A stretch of DNA of 64,000 bases from Phytohabitans flavus. Its GTDB lineage: Bacteria; Actinomycetota; Actinomycetes; Mycobacteriales; Micromonosporaceae. The notes below the pieces were generated by a model. That model worked only from the letters and a program-made list of their open reading frames with translations, was not told the origin of the DNA and made no database searches. Below are positions 1 through 8,885 of this stretch, piece after piece. The stretch lies in the NCBI RefSeq assembly GCF_011764545.1, contig NZ_AP022870.1, positions 3,890,001 through 3,954,000 of the forward strand, written 5' to 3'. The position numbers and the translations under genes were made by a program. How positions within the stretch are numbered: position 1 is the stretch's first letter; each line of letters starts with the position of its first letter.

Positions 1-1
1 C

Positions 2-439
2 GCGAACGGCATCCGCCAGACCTCACGCGAGCTGACCTGGTTCGGCGGCGGCCCGACCACCAGCCCGACGACCGGCACGCCGACCACCCGCCCGCCGACC
101 ACCCCGCCCACCACTCCCCCGACGACGCCACCGCCCGGCCGCGGCTGTACCGCGACGTACTCGGTGATCGGGCAGTGGCAGGGCGGCTTCCAGGGCGAGG
201 TGCGCGTGACCGCCGGCAGCGCCGCGATCAGCGGGTGGACCGTCACCTGGGCCTTCCCGTCCGGGCAGAGCGTCAACCAGTCCTGGAACGCGCAGGTCAG
301 CTCCAGCGGCGCGAACGTGACCGCCCGCAACATGACCTACAACGGCAACCTGGGCGCGGGCGCGAGCGCGACGTTCGGCTTCATCGGCTCGTGGAACGGC
401 ACCAACACCAACCCCACACCTACCTGTAGCGCCACCTGA
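2..439 (+). CDS. C-terminal part of a secreted polysaccharide-active enzyme with CBM2
   Basis: The gene enters from the left edge, so its N-terminus and catalytic domain lie outside the window. What is visible is the last ~15 residues of an upstream domain, a Thr/Pro linker of about 30 residues, then a carbohydrate-binding module of family 2 (~100 residues) starting with a Cys and ending in a Cys near the C-terminus. CBM2 modules bind cellulose or xylan through surface Trp residues, and Trp occurs at the expected positions (GQWQGG, GWTVTW, SWN, GSWNG). The linker-plus-CBM2 layout is typical of exported actinobacterial glycoside hydrolases or lyases. The catalytic family cannot be told from the fragment. 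Confidence 0.85.
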   Translation, partial: ANGIRQTSRELTWFGGGPTTSPTTGTPTTRPPTTPPTTPPTTPPPGRGCTATYSVIGQWQGGFQGEVRVTAGSAAISGWTVTWAFPSGQSVNQSWNAQVSSSGANVTARNMTYNGNLGAGASATFGFIGSWNGTNTNPTPTCSAT

Positions 440-452
440 TCTCAGCTGTTTC

Positions 453-485
453 AAGGGGCCTCGCCGCGCTCGCGGCGGGGCCCTT
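453..485 (+). terminator. Rho-independent-type terminator hairpin
   Basis: A GC-rich inverted repeat (AAGGG, then CCTCGCCGCG, a short loop, and its complement ending CCCTT) begins 13 bases after the stop of the CBM2 gene. The stem is about 15 bp with one bulged G and one G-T pair. No long T tract follows, as is usual in high-GC actinobacteria. Confidence 0.7.
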
Positions 486-549
486 CCGCATGCAATAAAC
501 CGCAGGACCCGTGCAGAAAAGTGCATGGTCAGGCCGCTCACCTTGGCAA

Positions 550-1280
550 ATGATGATCGTCGTGGGAGTCACTGTCTGGAACGAAGGTCGCCATGAACGC
601 ACCAAGCCGGAGATGGCCAAGATCTACCCGGATGGCATTCACGGTGCGATCGCCGGCGGTCTCCGTTCGGCCCTGCCGGACCTGGAGATCCATACCGGCA
701 CGCTCGACGAGCCAGCCCAGGGCCTTCCCGAAGAGCTACTCGAACAGACCGACGTGCTCCTCTGGTGGGGTCACACCGCGCACGACAAGGCCGACGACGC
801 GCTTGTCGACCGCATCGCGGCCCGGGTGCTCGGCGGAATGGGCCTCGTCGTGCTCCACTCCGGGCACTACTCCAAGATCTTTCGAAAGCTCATGGGCACC
901 ACCTGCTCGCTCTCGTGGCGCAATGACGGGGAACGCGAGCTGGTGTGGACGATCAACCCGGCTCATCCGATCGCGGCCGGCGTCGACCAGCCAATTGTCA
1001 TCGCCGAGCAGGAGATGTACGGGGAACCGTTCGACATCCCCGATCCGGACGAGATCGTATTCATCAGCTCCTTCGCCGGCGGCGAAGTCTTCCGTTCCGG
1101 TGTGACGTTCCGCCGCGGCCGAGGCCGCGTCTTCTACTTCAGTCCCGGCGACGAGGCGTACCCGGTCTACCGGAATCCGCAGATCCAGCGCGTCCTCGCG
1201 AACGCCGTGCGCTGGGCCATGCCCGGCTCCGCCGTCGTGCCCCCGCCGAGGCGGTCAGAGCAAACCGAGAGAGGTACTGA
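550..1280 (+). CDS. ThuA-like protein (trehalose utilisation family), one-base frameshift near the end
   Basis: The product begins MMIVVGVTVWNE and matches the ThuA family (~240 residues, type 1 glutamine amidotransferase-like fold), including the LLWWGHTAHD segment and the LHSGHYSK segment near the middle. ThuA proteins occur in operons for disaccharide breakdown through 3-keto sugars; their exact reaction is poorly defined. The reading frame stays open far beyond the expected end. Adding one C to the C run at 1240-1244 gives a tail AVVPPAEAVRANRERY and a stop at 1278-1280 that overlaps the next ATG as TGATG. The start could be either of the tandem ATGs at 550 or 553. First gene of the sugar operon. 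Confidence 0.8.
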
Positions 1281-2334
1281 TGCCGAGAGTTGTCAGCTTC
1301 ACCGCCGCGCGAGTCGCCGAGGTGGTGGAGGAGCCGGCGCGTCCCCTGAACGAGCAGGACGTACGGCTGCGCACCCTGTTCTCCGGCATCTCCGCCGGCA
1401 CCGAGCTGACGGCCTACCGAGGGACGAACCCCTACCTCTCCAAACAGTGGGACGGCGAGCGCCGCCTGTTCGTGGACGGCACGGCCTCCCGCGAGTACCC
1501 GCTGGTCGGCTGGGGGTACGAGGAAGTCGGCGAGGTCGTCGAGATCGGGACCGGCGTCGAGGGCGTGTCGGTCGGCGACCGGATCTGGGGCACCTGGGGG
1601 CACCGGAGCGAGACCGTCGTGACCGCCGAGTACGCCCGCGCCCGCGTGCTGGCCCCGGACGTGGACCCGCGGGTCGGGATGTTCTCGCAGATCGGCGGCA
1701 TCGCGCTCAACGTCGTGCTCGACGCGGACATCCACGTCGGCGAGACCGTCGCCGTCTTCGGCCTCGGGGTGCCCGGTCAGCTTGTCGCGCAGCTCGCCCG
1801 GCTGAACGGCGCTCGGGTGATCGCGGTCGACGGTGTGGCGTCCCGCCGCGAGCTGGCACTGAAGCTCGGCGCGGCGGAGGCGCTCGATCCCGCGGACGGT
1901 GGGGTCGCGGAGCAGATCCGCGCCCGCACCGGCGGCCGGGGCGCGGACGTCTGCCTGGAGGTGACCGGCAACTACGCGGCGCTCCACGAGGCCATCCGCT
2001 CGGTGGCGTACAGCTCGCGCGTCTGCGCCGCCGGGTTCATGCAGGGCGACGGCGTCGGGCTGCGGCTCGGCGAGGAGTTCCACCACAACCGGGTACAGGT
2101 CGTGTCGACCCAGATCTCCGGCGTGGCGCCGGCTTTGCAGCACCGCTGGGATCGCTTCCGGCTCGACAGCACGGCGATTTCCCTCGCCTCGTCGGGCACT
2201 TTGCGGGTCACCGATCTCATCAGTCACACATTTTCGCTGGAGCAGGCCCCGAGGCATTCGAACTGCTCCACAAGGCGTCACAGGACGTCCTGCAGGTGGT
2301 ACTTGCAGGCGCAGGCGTGACCTTCCGAGCTTGA
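1280..2334 (+). CDS. Zinc-type alcohol dehydrogenase-like (MDR) oxidoreductase, one-base frameshift
   Basis: A medium-chain dehydrogenase/reductase of about 350 residues. The N-terminal GroES-like domain has GISAGTEL, where zinc-dependent members carry a Cys-type site. The Rossmann domain has the nucleotide-binding turn VFGLGVPGQL near residue 157. The likely role is NAD(P)-dependent oxidation of a sugar or sugar alcohol taken up by the adjacent importer; the substrate is unknown. The last ~30 residues (PEAFELLHKASQDVLQVVL) lie in another frame. One C missing from the run at 2247-2250 restores a continuous protein ending at 2334. The start overlaps the ThuA stop, implying translational coupling. 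Confidence 0.82.
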
Positions 2335-2382
2335 GGTCGTCGCACCCACGGCGACGATGACGCACAACTCAGCGGAGTCAAG

Positions 2383-3792
2383 ATGATCAATCTATCGCAC
2401 CGCAGTACCTATAAATCGCACAGTCGGCGCTGGCGGATTGTCGTCGCGGCGGCGGCCGTAGTGCCGCTGCTGCTCGCCGGTTGCTCCTCTTCGGAGCCCG
2501 AGGAAGATGTGCCGGCGGGCGAAATCGGCGGCACGCTCAACTATTGGGTTCCCCTGGACACCGTCGACGACGCTACCGTCGCCGATTACACCCGGCTTTA
2601 CGTCGACCCGTTCAAGAAGCAGTATCCGAACGTCGAATTCAAGCTCAGCCCGCAGAACAACGAGGGACTGACGCAGAAGACCCAGACGGCGCTCGCCGCG
2701 GGCCAGGCCCCGGACATCATTCCGCTGAACTCGACGCTCGCCATCCCGTTCGCGGAGGCCGGATACCTGGCCGATCTCGGCAAGCTCGCCGAGGACGAAG
2801 GCTGGAAGGACAAGATCTTCCCCTGGGCGATGGACATGGGGGTCATCGACGGAAAGCTCGTCGTGATGCCGGTGAGCTACGAGACCCTCGTGCTCTTCTA
2901 CAACAAGACGCTTTTCGAGAAGAACGGGTGGAAGCCGCCGACCGACCGCGCGTCGCTGGAGGCGCTCGCGGGCCAGATGCAGGCGGCCGGGATCGTGCCG
3001 TTCGCCAACGCCAACGCTGACTACGCGGGCGCCACCGAACACGTGCTGTCGTGCTTCTTCAACCAGGTCGCCGGCCCGGGCAAGATCTACGACGCGCTGA
3101 CCGGCAAGATCCCGTTCACCGACCAGGCGTTCGTCGACACGGTCGATCTGATGGTCGACTACTTCAAGCGGGGCTACTTCCAGGGCGGCGTCAAGCAGTA
3201 CTTCTCGACGCCGGACACGCAGAAGATGGCCAAGCTCGCCAACGGCGGTACCGGCATGTTCGTGTCGGGCAGCTGGGAGATCGGCGGGATGAACGAGTAC
3301 TTCGAGAAGAGCGGGAACGAGTGGGACTGGGCCCCGCTCCCGCCGCTGGCACCCGGGGTGCCCAGCGACGTCTTCCCGCTCGCGGTCGGTGACGCCGTGG
3401 CGGTCAACGCGGCGAGCAAGAACGCCTCCGCCGCGAAGGCCTACCTGAAATGGAAGTTCACGGACACCGAGGCGAACTGGCAGGCGATCAAGGACTTCGG
3501 CGACCTGCCGCTCCCGGTCAAGTTCGACGCTTCCGCGGCGCCGGAGGGTACCGATCCGGGCTTCCTCACGCAGTACACAGCGCTCAGCGACGCCTCGCTC
3601 AAGAAGCAGGTCGGGTACGTGACGTGGTCGTCGTTCGGCAGCGCGGCGGATTCCTACATCCTCGAAAACGAGGACCGGCTGCTCACCGGCGACCTGTCCA
3701 CACGCGACTTCCTCGAAGGCATGAACAAGGCCTTCCAGAAGGACCGCGAGGAAGGGCTCATCCCACCGGTCTTCGAAACGGCCGCGAGGTAG
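2383..3792 (+). CDS. Sugar ABC transporter substrate-binding lipoprotein
   Basis: 469 residues. A basic N-terminus and hydrophobic stretch end in the lipobox LLAGC (Cys34), so it is a membrane-tethered extracellular lipoprotein. The body matches family 1 extracellular solute-binding proteins (MalE/UgpB type), which capture oligosaccharides or glycosides and deliver them to the permease pair. An RBS-like GGAG sits about 6 bases before the ATG. Two permease genes of the MalF/MalG type follow immediately. No ATPase is encoded here, so a shared MsiK-type ATPase elsewhere in the genome is likely (inference, common in actinobacteria). Confidence 0.92.
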   Translation: MINLSHRSTYKSHSRRWRIVVAAAAVVPLLLAGCSSSEPEEDVPAGEIGGTLNYWVPLDTVDDATVADYTRLYVDPFKKQYPNVEFKLSPQNNEGLTQKTQTALAAGQAPDIIPLNSTLAIPFAEAGYLADLGKLAEDEGWKDKIFPWAMDMGVIDGKLVVMPVSYETLVLFYNKTLFEKNGWKPPTDRASLEALAGQMQAAGIVPFANANADYAGATEHVLSCFFNQVAGPGKIYDALTGKIPFTDQAFVDTVDLMVDYFKRGYFQGGVKQYFSTPDTQKMAKLANGGTGMFVSGSWEIGGMNEYFEKSGNEWDWAPLPPLAPGVPSDVFPLAVGDAVAVNAASKNASAAKAYLKWKFTDTEANWQAIKDFGDLPLPVKFDASAAPEGTDPGFLTQYTALSDASLKKQVGYVTWSSFGSAADSYILENEDRLLTGDLSTRDFLEGMNKAFQKDREEGLIPPVFETAAR

Positions 3793-3795
3793 GGG

Positions 3796-4740
3796 ATGAC
3801 CGCAGCCCCCACGACGCTGGCGGAGCCGACCGCGCGGGAGGAGCGAAAGCCCATCTCCCGCCGCGGCCGGCGCCGCCGTTCCCGCCTCGTCGCGATCGCG
3901 TTCCTGCTGCCCGCGCTCGCCCTCAACCTCCTGGTGATCGGCGGGCCCACGGTCAGCAGCATCGTCTACTCGTTCACCGACTGGAACGGCATCACGTCCC
4001 CGGAGTTCACCGGCCTCGAAAACTGGACGAACCTGGTCCAGGACGAATCGTTCTGGAACGCCATCGGACACAACTTCATCTATCTGCTCATCTTCCTGAC
4101 CGTTCCGCTGGCGATGGGTCTGCTCGGCGCGTTCATGCTCTCGCGGATCCGCCGCGGCGCCGGGCTCTTCCGGGTGCTCTTCTTCATCCCGTACCTGCTC
4201 GTCAGCGTCATCACGGCACAGATTTGGCGGAACATCCTCGATCCCGAGTTCGGTATCGCGTCGGCGCTCAATGCCATCGGCATCCACTGGCTCGACGGCG
4301 TCTACTTCTTCGCCGACGAGAATCTGGCGCTCTACAGCGTCGCGTTCGTCGACAACTGGCACTTCTGGGGCTTCCTTGTCGTGCTCTTCCTCGCGGCGAT
4401 GCAAGGCGTCGACGCGAGCCAGTACGAGGCGGCCCGCATCGACGGCGCGAACGCGTGGCACGAGTTCTGGCACGTGGTGTTGCCGGGCATCCGGCCGACG
4501 CTGACGTTCGCACTGACGATCATCGCGATCGGCAGCCTGCTCGTGTACGACTACCCGTTCATCCTCACCGGGGGTGGGCCGGCGGGCGCCACGGACGTCG
4601 CTTCGCTCATGGTCAACCGGACCGCGTTCCTCGAGCGGGACGCGGGCTACGCCTCGGCGATGGCGCTCGCGCTCTCGGTCCTGAGCGCGATCTTCCTGGT
4701 GTTGTTCGGGTTCCTGCGTCGCCGGGAGGAGGAGGTCTGA
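3796..4740 (+). CDS. Sugar ABC transporter permease (MalF/UgpA type)
   Basis: 314 residues with a basic cytoplasmic N-terminus and six predicted membrane segments. The cytoplasmic EAA loop is clear (EAARIDGANAWHEFWHVVLP, around residues 214-233); this is where the ATPase docks. It starts 4 bases after the binding-protein stop, and its own stop overlaps the next start as TGATG, so the three transport genes form one operon. Confidence 0.92.
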   Translation: MTAAPTTLAEPTAREERKPISRRGRRRRSRLVAIAFLLPALALNLLVIGGPTVSSIVYSFTDWNGITSPEFTGLENWTNLVQDESFWNAIGHNFIYLLIFLTVPLAMGLLGAFMLSRIRRGAGLFRVLFFIPYLLVSVITAQIWRNILDPEFGIASALNAIGIHWLDGVYFFADENLALYSVAFVDNWHFWGFLVVLFLAAMQGVDASQYEAARIDGANAWHEFWHVVLPGIRPTLTFALTIIAIGSLLVYDYPFILTGGGPAGATDVASLMVNRTAFLERDAGYASAMALALSVLSAIFLVLFGFLRRREEEV

Positions 4741-5624
4741 TGGCGACTCTGACCGCCGCTGTCCGCGCGCGCCGGCGCAGGCGCCCCGCGGAGCGGCCGC
4801 CGGGTGGGCTCGGCCGCACGCCGATCTCGTACGCCGTGCTCACCCTGCTCGGGCTCTTCGCGATCCTTCCGGTGCTCGTGCTCCTGTTCAACTCGCTCAA
4901 GACGAGCTTGGAGATCGGCACCAACCCGCTCGGCCTGCCCACTTCCGCGGACTTCTCGAACTTCGCGGAGGCGTGGCGGCGGGGCAACATGGCCCGCGGT
5001 TTCGCCAACACCGCGTTTCTCGTCGTGGGCACGATCCTCGGGACGTGGCTCATGGCGGGCACGGCGGCGTACTCGCTCGCGCGGCTCAACCCGCCAGCCA
5101 AACGCTGGATCGAAAACTATCTCTTCGTCATCATCTCGCTGCCCGTGCAGATGTTCATCGTGCCGCTCTTCTTCCTCTGGGTGAAGCTCGGCCTGATCGA
5201 CACGCTGATCGGGCTCGTCATCATCTATGTCGCGCTCAACACGCCATTTTCGGTGCTGCTGCTGCGCACGTTCCTCGTCGGCATCCCGAAGGAGCTGGAC
5301 GAGGCGGCCCGGCTCGACGGGGCGAACGAGTGGCAGATCGCGACGCGCGTCATCATGCCGCTCAGCTGGCCCGGCTTCCTGACCGTCGGCCTTGTCGCGG
5401 GGCTCGGCGCGTACTCCGAGCTGCTCTTCGCGGTCACATTCCTGATCGACGTCGAGAAGATGCCGGTGGCGACGGCGTTCCTCCAGTTCAGTACCGGATA
5501 CAGCCAGCTCTACAACCTTGTCAACGCGGCGGGCGTGATCATCGTGATCCCGCTCATCGTCCTGTTCCTTTTCATGCAGCGTCGTTTCATAGCGGGTCTC
5601 GCCGCGAGCGGGACCAAGGGGTGA
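4740..5624 (+). CDS. Sugar ABC transporter permease (MalG/UgpE type)
   Basis: 294 residues, starting at the ATG that overlaps the upstream stop. It has a basic N-terminus, six hydrophobic helices and an EAA loop (DEAARLDGANEWQIATRVIMP, near residues 184-204), as in MalG-type permeases. It should pair with the preceding permease to form the membrane channel of the importer. The conserved heterodimer layout makes the class secure; the sugar imported is not known. Confidence 0.92.
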   Translation: MATLTAAVRARRRRRPAERPPGGLGRTPISYAVLTLLGLFAILPVLVLLFNSLKTSLEIGTNPLGLPTSADFSNFAEAWRRGNMARGFANTAFLVVGTILGTWLMAGTAAYSLARLNPPAKRWIENYLFVIISLPVQMFIVPLFFLWVKLGLIDTLIGLVIIYVALNTPFSVLLLRTFLVGIPKELDEAARLDGANEWQIATRVIMPLSWPGFLTVGLVAGLGAYSELLFAVTFLIDVEKMPVATAFLQFSTGYSQLYNLVNAAGVIIVIPLIVLFLFMQRRFIAGLAASGTKG

Positions 5625-5632
5625 CCAATCAA

Positions 5633-6427
5633 ATGACATTCAGACTGGCCGCGCAGGAGCGGATGCTCGAAGGCGACACCTTGGAGGAGAAGTTCGCCTT
5701 CGCGCAATCCGTGGGGTTCGACGGCATCGAGCTGTCCGGGCGGGGTGGCGGAGTGTTCGCCGGCCGCGCCGAGGAGCTGGCACAGGCGCGCAAAGCCGGG
5801 GTGGTGATGCCGAGCGCCGTTGTCGCGCAGGTCCCGTTCCTCGGCGACTTCGACCCCGAGCGCCGGCGCAGCGCGATCTCGGAGCTGAGCGAGCTGCTGC
5901 GCACGCTGCCGCAGGCCGGAGCGGCCGGGATCGTCTCCCCCAACGCGTTCGGCGTCTTCTCGAAGCGGCTCCCGCCGTTCACCGTGCCGCGCGACGACGA
6001 CGAGTCCTGGCGGTCGCTCGTGGAGGCGCTGCGCGAGGTGGCCGCCGTCGGCGAGGAGTACGGCAGCGTCGTGTTCCTCGAACCGCTGAACCGGTTCGAG
6101 GACTACCTGATCAACACGCTGGAGCAGGCGTCCCGGGTCGTCGACGAGGTCGGCTCGCCGGCCGTACGGGTGATCGCCGATACGTTCCACATGTCGATCG
6201 AGGAAGCCGACATCGGGGCGGCCATCCGCGCGGCGGGCGATCGGATCGCGCACGTGCAGCTCGGCGACAGCAACCGGCTGGAGCCGGGAGCCGGCCACTA
6301 CGACTGGGACGAGACGCTGGCGGCGCTGGAGGACATCGGGTACGGCGGCTGGCTCGCGATGGAGTGCGGGCTCAGCGGCGAGCCGCGGGACGTACTGCCG
6401 CGCGTGGCCCAGCTCCTCAAGCGCTGA
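5633..6427 (+). CDS. Sugar phosphate isomerase/epimerase family protein (TIM barrel)
   Basis: 264 residues of the xylose-isomerase-like TIM-barrel superfamily. Metal-ligand positions are visible: Glu in VVFLEPLNR, Asp in RVIADTFHMS with the following His, His in AHVQLGDS, and Glu in LAMECGL near the end. Members include hydroxypyruvate isomerase, 3-keto-glycoside-processing enzymes and inosose dehydratase-like proteins; which reaction applies here is not clear. An in-frame GTG at 5621 overlaps the upstream stop, but the ATG at 5633 lies about 11 bases after AAGGGG and is preferred. Last gene of the operon. Confidence 0.85.
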   Translation: MTFRLAAQERMLEGDTLEEKFAFAQSVGFDGIELSGRGGGVFAGRAEELAQARKAGVVMPSAVVAQVPFLGDFDPERRRSAISELSELLRTLPQAGAAGIVSPNAFGVFSKRLPPFTVPRDDDESWRSLVEALREVAAVGEEYGSVVFLEPLNRFEDYLINTLEQASRVVDEVGSPAVRVIADTFHMSIEEADIGAAIRAAGDRIAHVQLGDSNRLEPGAGHYDWDETLAALEDIGYGGWLAMECGLSGEPRDVLPRVAQLLKR

Positions 6428-6439
6428 CGGGCGGGCTGG

Positions 6440-7621
6440 TCACCCGGGGAGTTGGGACCGATTCGCGCGCCGGTACTCCCCGGGTGACTTGCCGGTGTAC
6501 TTCTTGAACGCCACGCCCATGTACTCGGCGTGGCTGAAGTTGAGCCGCTCGGCGAGCTGCGGCAGCGTCCAGTCGGTGCTGATGAGCAGGTCGGCCAGGC
6601 GTTCCATGCGCACGCGCGTGATCTCCTCGTGCACGGTACGGCCGAGGAAGCGCAGGAAGCGGTAGTCCAGCGCGCGCCGGGAGAGCCCGACGTGGCGCTG
6701 GATCGCCGCGACCGGGATGCCTTCGTCGACCTTGTCGCGGATGAGCCGCAGCGCTCGGGCGACCACCGGGTCGGAGACCGCGAGGATGTCCGACGACTGC
6801 CGGGTGACCACCCGCAGCGGCGGGATCAGGTGCAGGCGCGGGTCGGTGGCCTGGCCGGACATCATCTGGTCGAGCAGCGACGCGGCGAGGAAGCCGGTGC
6901 GGGTCGTGTCGGGCTGGATGCTGGACAGCGCCGGCGTCGTCAGGTTGCACATCAGCTCGTCGTTGTCGACGCCGAGGACGGCCACGCTGTCCGGCACCGC
7001 CAGATCCGCGATCTTGCACGCTTCGAGGACCTCCTGGCCGGCGATGTCGTAGCAGCTCAGGACCCCGACCGGCTTGGGCAGGCCGAGCAGCCAGCGGGCG
7101 AGCGCGAGCCGGCCGCCGGACGGCTCCATCCGGAACTCGTGCGGCTCGAATCCCAGCTCCCGGACGTGGGCGGCGAAGCTGTCACCGCGCTTGACCGACC
7201 AGCCGAACCGCGCGTCGCCGCAGTAGGCGAAGTTGTGCAGCCGCCGCTCCGCGAAGTGCTCCACGGCCCAGCGGGCGATCGTCGCGTCGTCGGTCTCGAC
7301 GCACGGCAGCTCCGGCGTGAGGTAGGCGGCGCTGAGGTCGACCGCGGGCACCCCTAGGCGGCGCACCCGCTCCGCGGTCTCGCGGGTTTCGATGCGGGCG
7401 ATGATGCCGTCACCGCGCCAGCCGTCGAGCCACGACAGGTCGGTCTCCTGCCGGCTGTGCTCGGCCAGGTAGATCGACCAGCCGGGGTGGGTGACCAGGT
7501 ACTTCTTGATCCCGACGAGCAGGCCGCGGGCGTACGCGTTGGAGGTCTCCACCAGCAGGGCGACGTGGCGGGTGCCGCTCGGTTGGGGTGGGGCGGGGTG
7601 GTGCGCGATGGCTGTATCCAT
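6440..7621 (-). CDS. XylR-type transcriptional regulator (LacI-like sensor plus AraC HTH)
   Basis: About 393 residues. The N-terminal two-thirds is a periplasmic-binding-protein-like sugar sensor (HVALLVETSNAYARGLL, then GVLSCYDIAGQEVLEAC and VLGVDNDELMCNL). The C-terminal ~100 residues are an AraC/XylS double helix-turn-helix ending in KYTGKSPGEYR. This is the domain order of E. coli XylR, which activates sugar genes when its ligand binds. It sits convergent to the sugar import operon and divergent from the Gfo/Idh operon, with candidate binding sites in the divergent gap. A GTG start at 7651 would add 10 residues. Confidence 0.88.
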   Translation of the reverse strand: MDTAIAHHPAPPQPSGTRHVALLVETSNAYARGLLVGIKKYLVTHPGWSIYLAEHSRQETDLSWLDGWRGDGIIARIETRETAERVRRLGVPAVDLSAAYLTPELPCVETDDATIARWAVEHFAERRLHNFAYCGDARFGWSVKRGDSFAAHVRELGFEPHEFRMEPSGGRLALARWLLGLPKPVGVLSCYDIAGQEVLEACKIADLAVPDSVAVLGVDNDELMCNLTTPALSSIQPDTTRTGFLAASLLDQMMSGQATDPRLHLIPPLRVVTRQSSDILAVSDPVVARALRLIRDKVDEGIPVAAIQRHVGLSRRALDYRFLRFLGRTVHEEITRVRMERLADLLISTDWTLPQLAERLNFSHAEYMGVAFKKYTGKSPGEYRRANRSQLPG

Positions 7622-7727
7622 GGGGGCTCTGTCCTGGGGGTATGTGCTCACTTTCCGGCGCCCGCCGCGGTGTGCGAAATCTAAGGGCCGCAGCGGGATA
7701 GTTCATGGAGCTTACGTAGCGCCGTCC

Positions 7728-7777
7728 GTACCTTTGCATCGTAACGAAGAAAGGTACACGCATGAGACAAAAGGTAC
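7728..7777. promoter_or_regulatory. Candidate operator with three GTACCTTT/AAAGGTAC half-sites
   Basis: GTACCTTT occurs at 7728-7735, and its complement AAAGGTAC at 7750-7757 and again at 7770-7777, the last inside the start of the Gfo/Idh gene. The two same-strand copies begin exactly 20 bases apart, about two helical turns, which is the spacing AraC-type proteins use for direct-repeat half-sites. The position between the XylR-type gene and the divergent operon fits an operator. Binding itself is inferred. Confidence 0.55.
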
Positions 7778-8885
7778 GGATCGGTATTGTTGGGCTAGGT
7801 TTTGGCGCCGAGTTCATCCCGATCTATCAGGCCCACCCGCACGCCGAGCTCGTCGCGGTGTGCCAGCGCACCGAGGAGTCGCTGCACCGGATCGCCGACC
7901 ACTTCGGCATCGAGGGCCGGTACACCGACATCGACGCGATGCTGGAAGACCTGAATATCGACGCCGTTCACATCAACTCCCCATCGCCGTACACGCTGAG
8001 CATTCGATCGCCGCGCTCAACGCCGGGAAGCATGTCGCCTGCACCGTGCCCATGGCGACGTCGGTCGAGGACTGCACACGTATCGTTCGCGCCCAGGAGG
8101 ACTCCAGGAAGTCCTACATGATGATGGAGACCGCCGTCTACACCCGCGAGTTCCTGTACGCCAAGGACCTTCGCGACAGCGGACAACTCGGGCGGATTCA
8201 GTTCCTTCGCGGCGCCCACATGCAGGAAATGGCCGGTTGGCCCGACTACTGGCTGGACCTGCCGCCGATGCACTACGCCACCCACGCGGTCGCGCCGCTG
8301 CTCGCGCTCGCCGACCGCCCGGCCCAGTCGGTGCGCTGCCTCGGCTCCGGCCGCGTCAACCACGCCGCGACGCGCGGCGGACCACCGTTCGCCGTCGAGA
8401 CCGCGCTGTTCCGCCTCCGCGACTCGGACCTTGCCATGGAGGTGACCCGCTCGTTGTTCGACGTCGCCCGCGAGTACGTCGAGAGCTTCGACGTCTACGG
8501 CGAGAAGATGGCCTACGAATGGCAGCAGGTCGAGCGGGAACTCCCCGTCGTGTTCACCGGTGAGGACGGCAAGCGGGTGGAGATACCCGACTACGCGGAC
8601 CGGCTGCCCGCCGAGATCCGCGAATACACCACCCGCGGCGTGTACGACGCCACGGAGAACCAGCACCTGTCTTTCACCCAGGGCAGCGGGCACGGCGGCT
8701 CGCACCCCCACATGGCCCACGAGTTCGTGATGTCGATCCTCGAGGGGCGGCCGCCGTTCCCCGACGTCTACACCTCGGCCAACTGGACCAGCGCCGGCAT
8801 CTGCGCCCACGAGTCGGCGCTGCGTGGCGGCGAGGAGATCGCGCTTCCGGTGTACAGCCGTCCGGCGGTGGGTGTCGATGCCTGA
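7762..8885 (+). CDS. Gfo/Idh/MocA family oxidoreductase, one-base frameshift
   Basis: About 374 residues. The N-terminal Rossmann domain begins RIGIVGLGFGAEFIP and belongs to the family of NAD(P)-dependent sugar and cyclitol dehydrogenases. The catalytic-site equivalent of the EKP motif is here TVPMATS, which departs from the canonical Lys-Pro and may change chemistry. The frame breaks at the C run 7979-7982; one extra C restores INSPIAVHAEHS. It starts a three-gene operon with overlaps. Relatives in ThuA-containing clusters (ThuB) oxidise the C3 hydroxyl of disaccharides, so a role in 3-keto sugar formation is plausible but unproven. Confidence 0.82.

Noticed and set aside
511..2334. A 607-codon open frame that looks like a ThuA fusion protein
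   Set aside because: After the ThuA domain the frame becomes Arg-rich non-sense antiphase to the MDR gene, and then picks up the true MDR end. It is produced by two single-base losses, not a fusion.
2392..4473. 693-codon minus-strand open frame
   Set aside because: It lies antisense to the binding protein and permease genes, is rich in Arg, Glu and Asp as expected of a shadow of GC-rich coding DNA, and has no recognisable domain.
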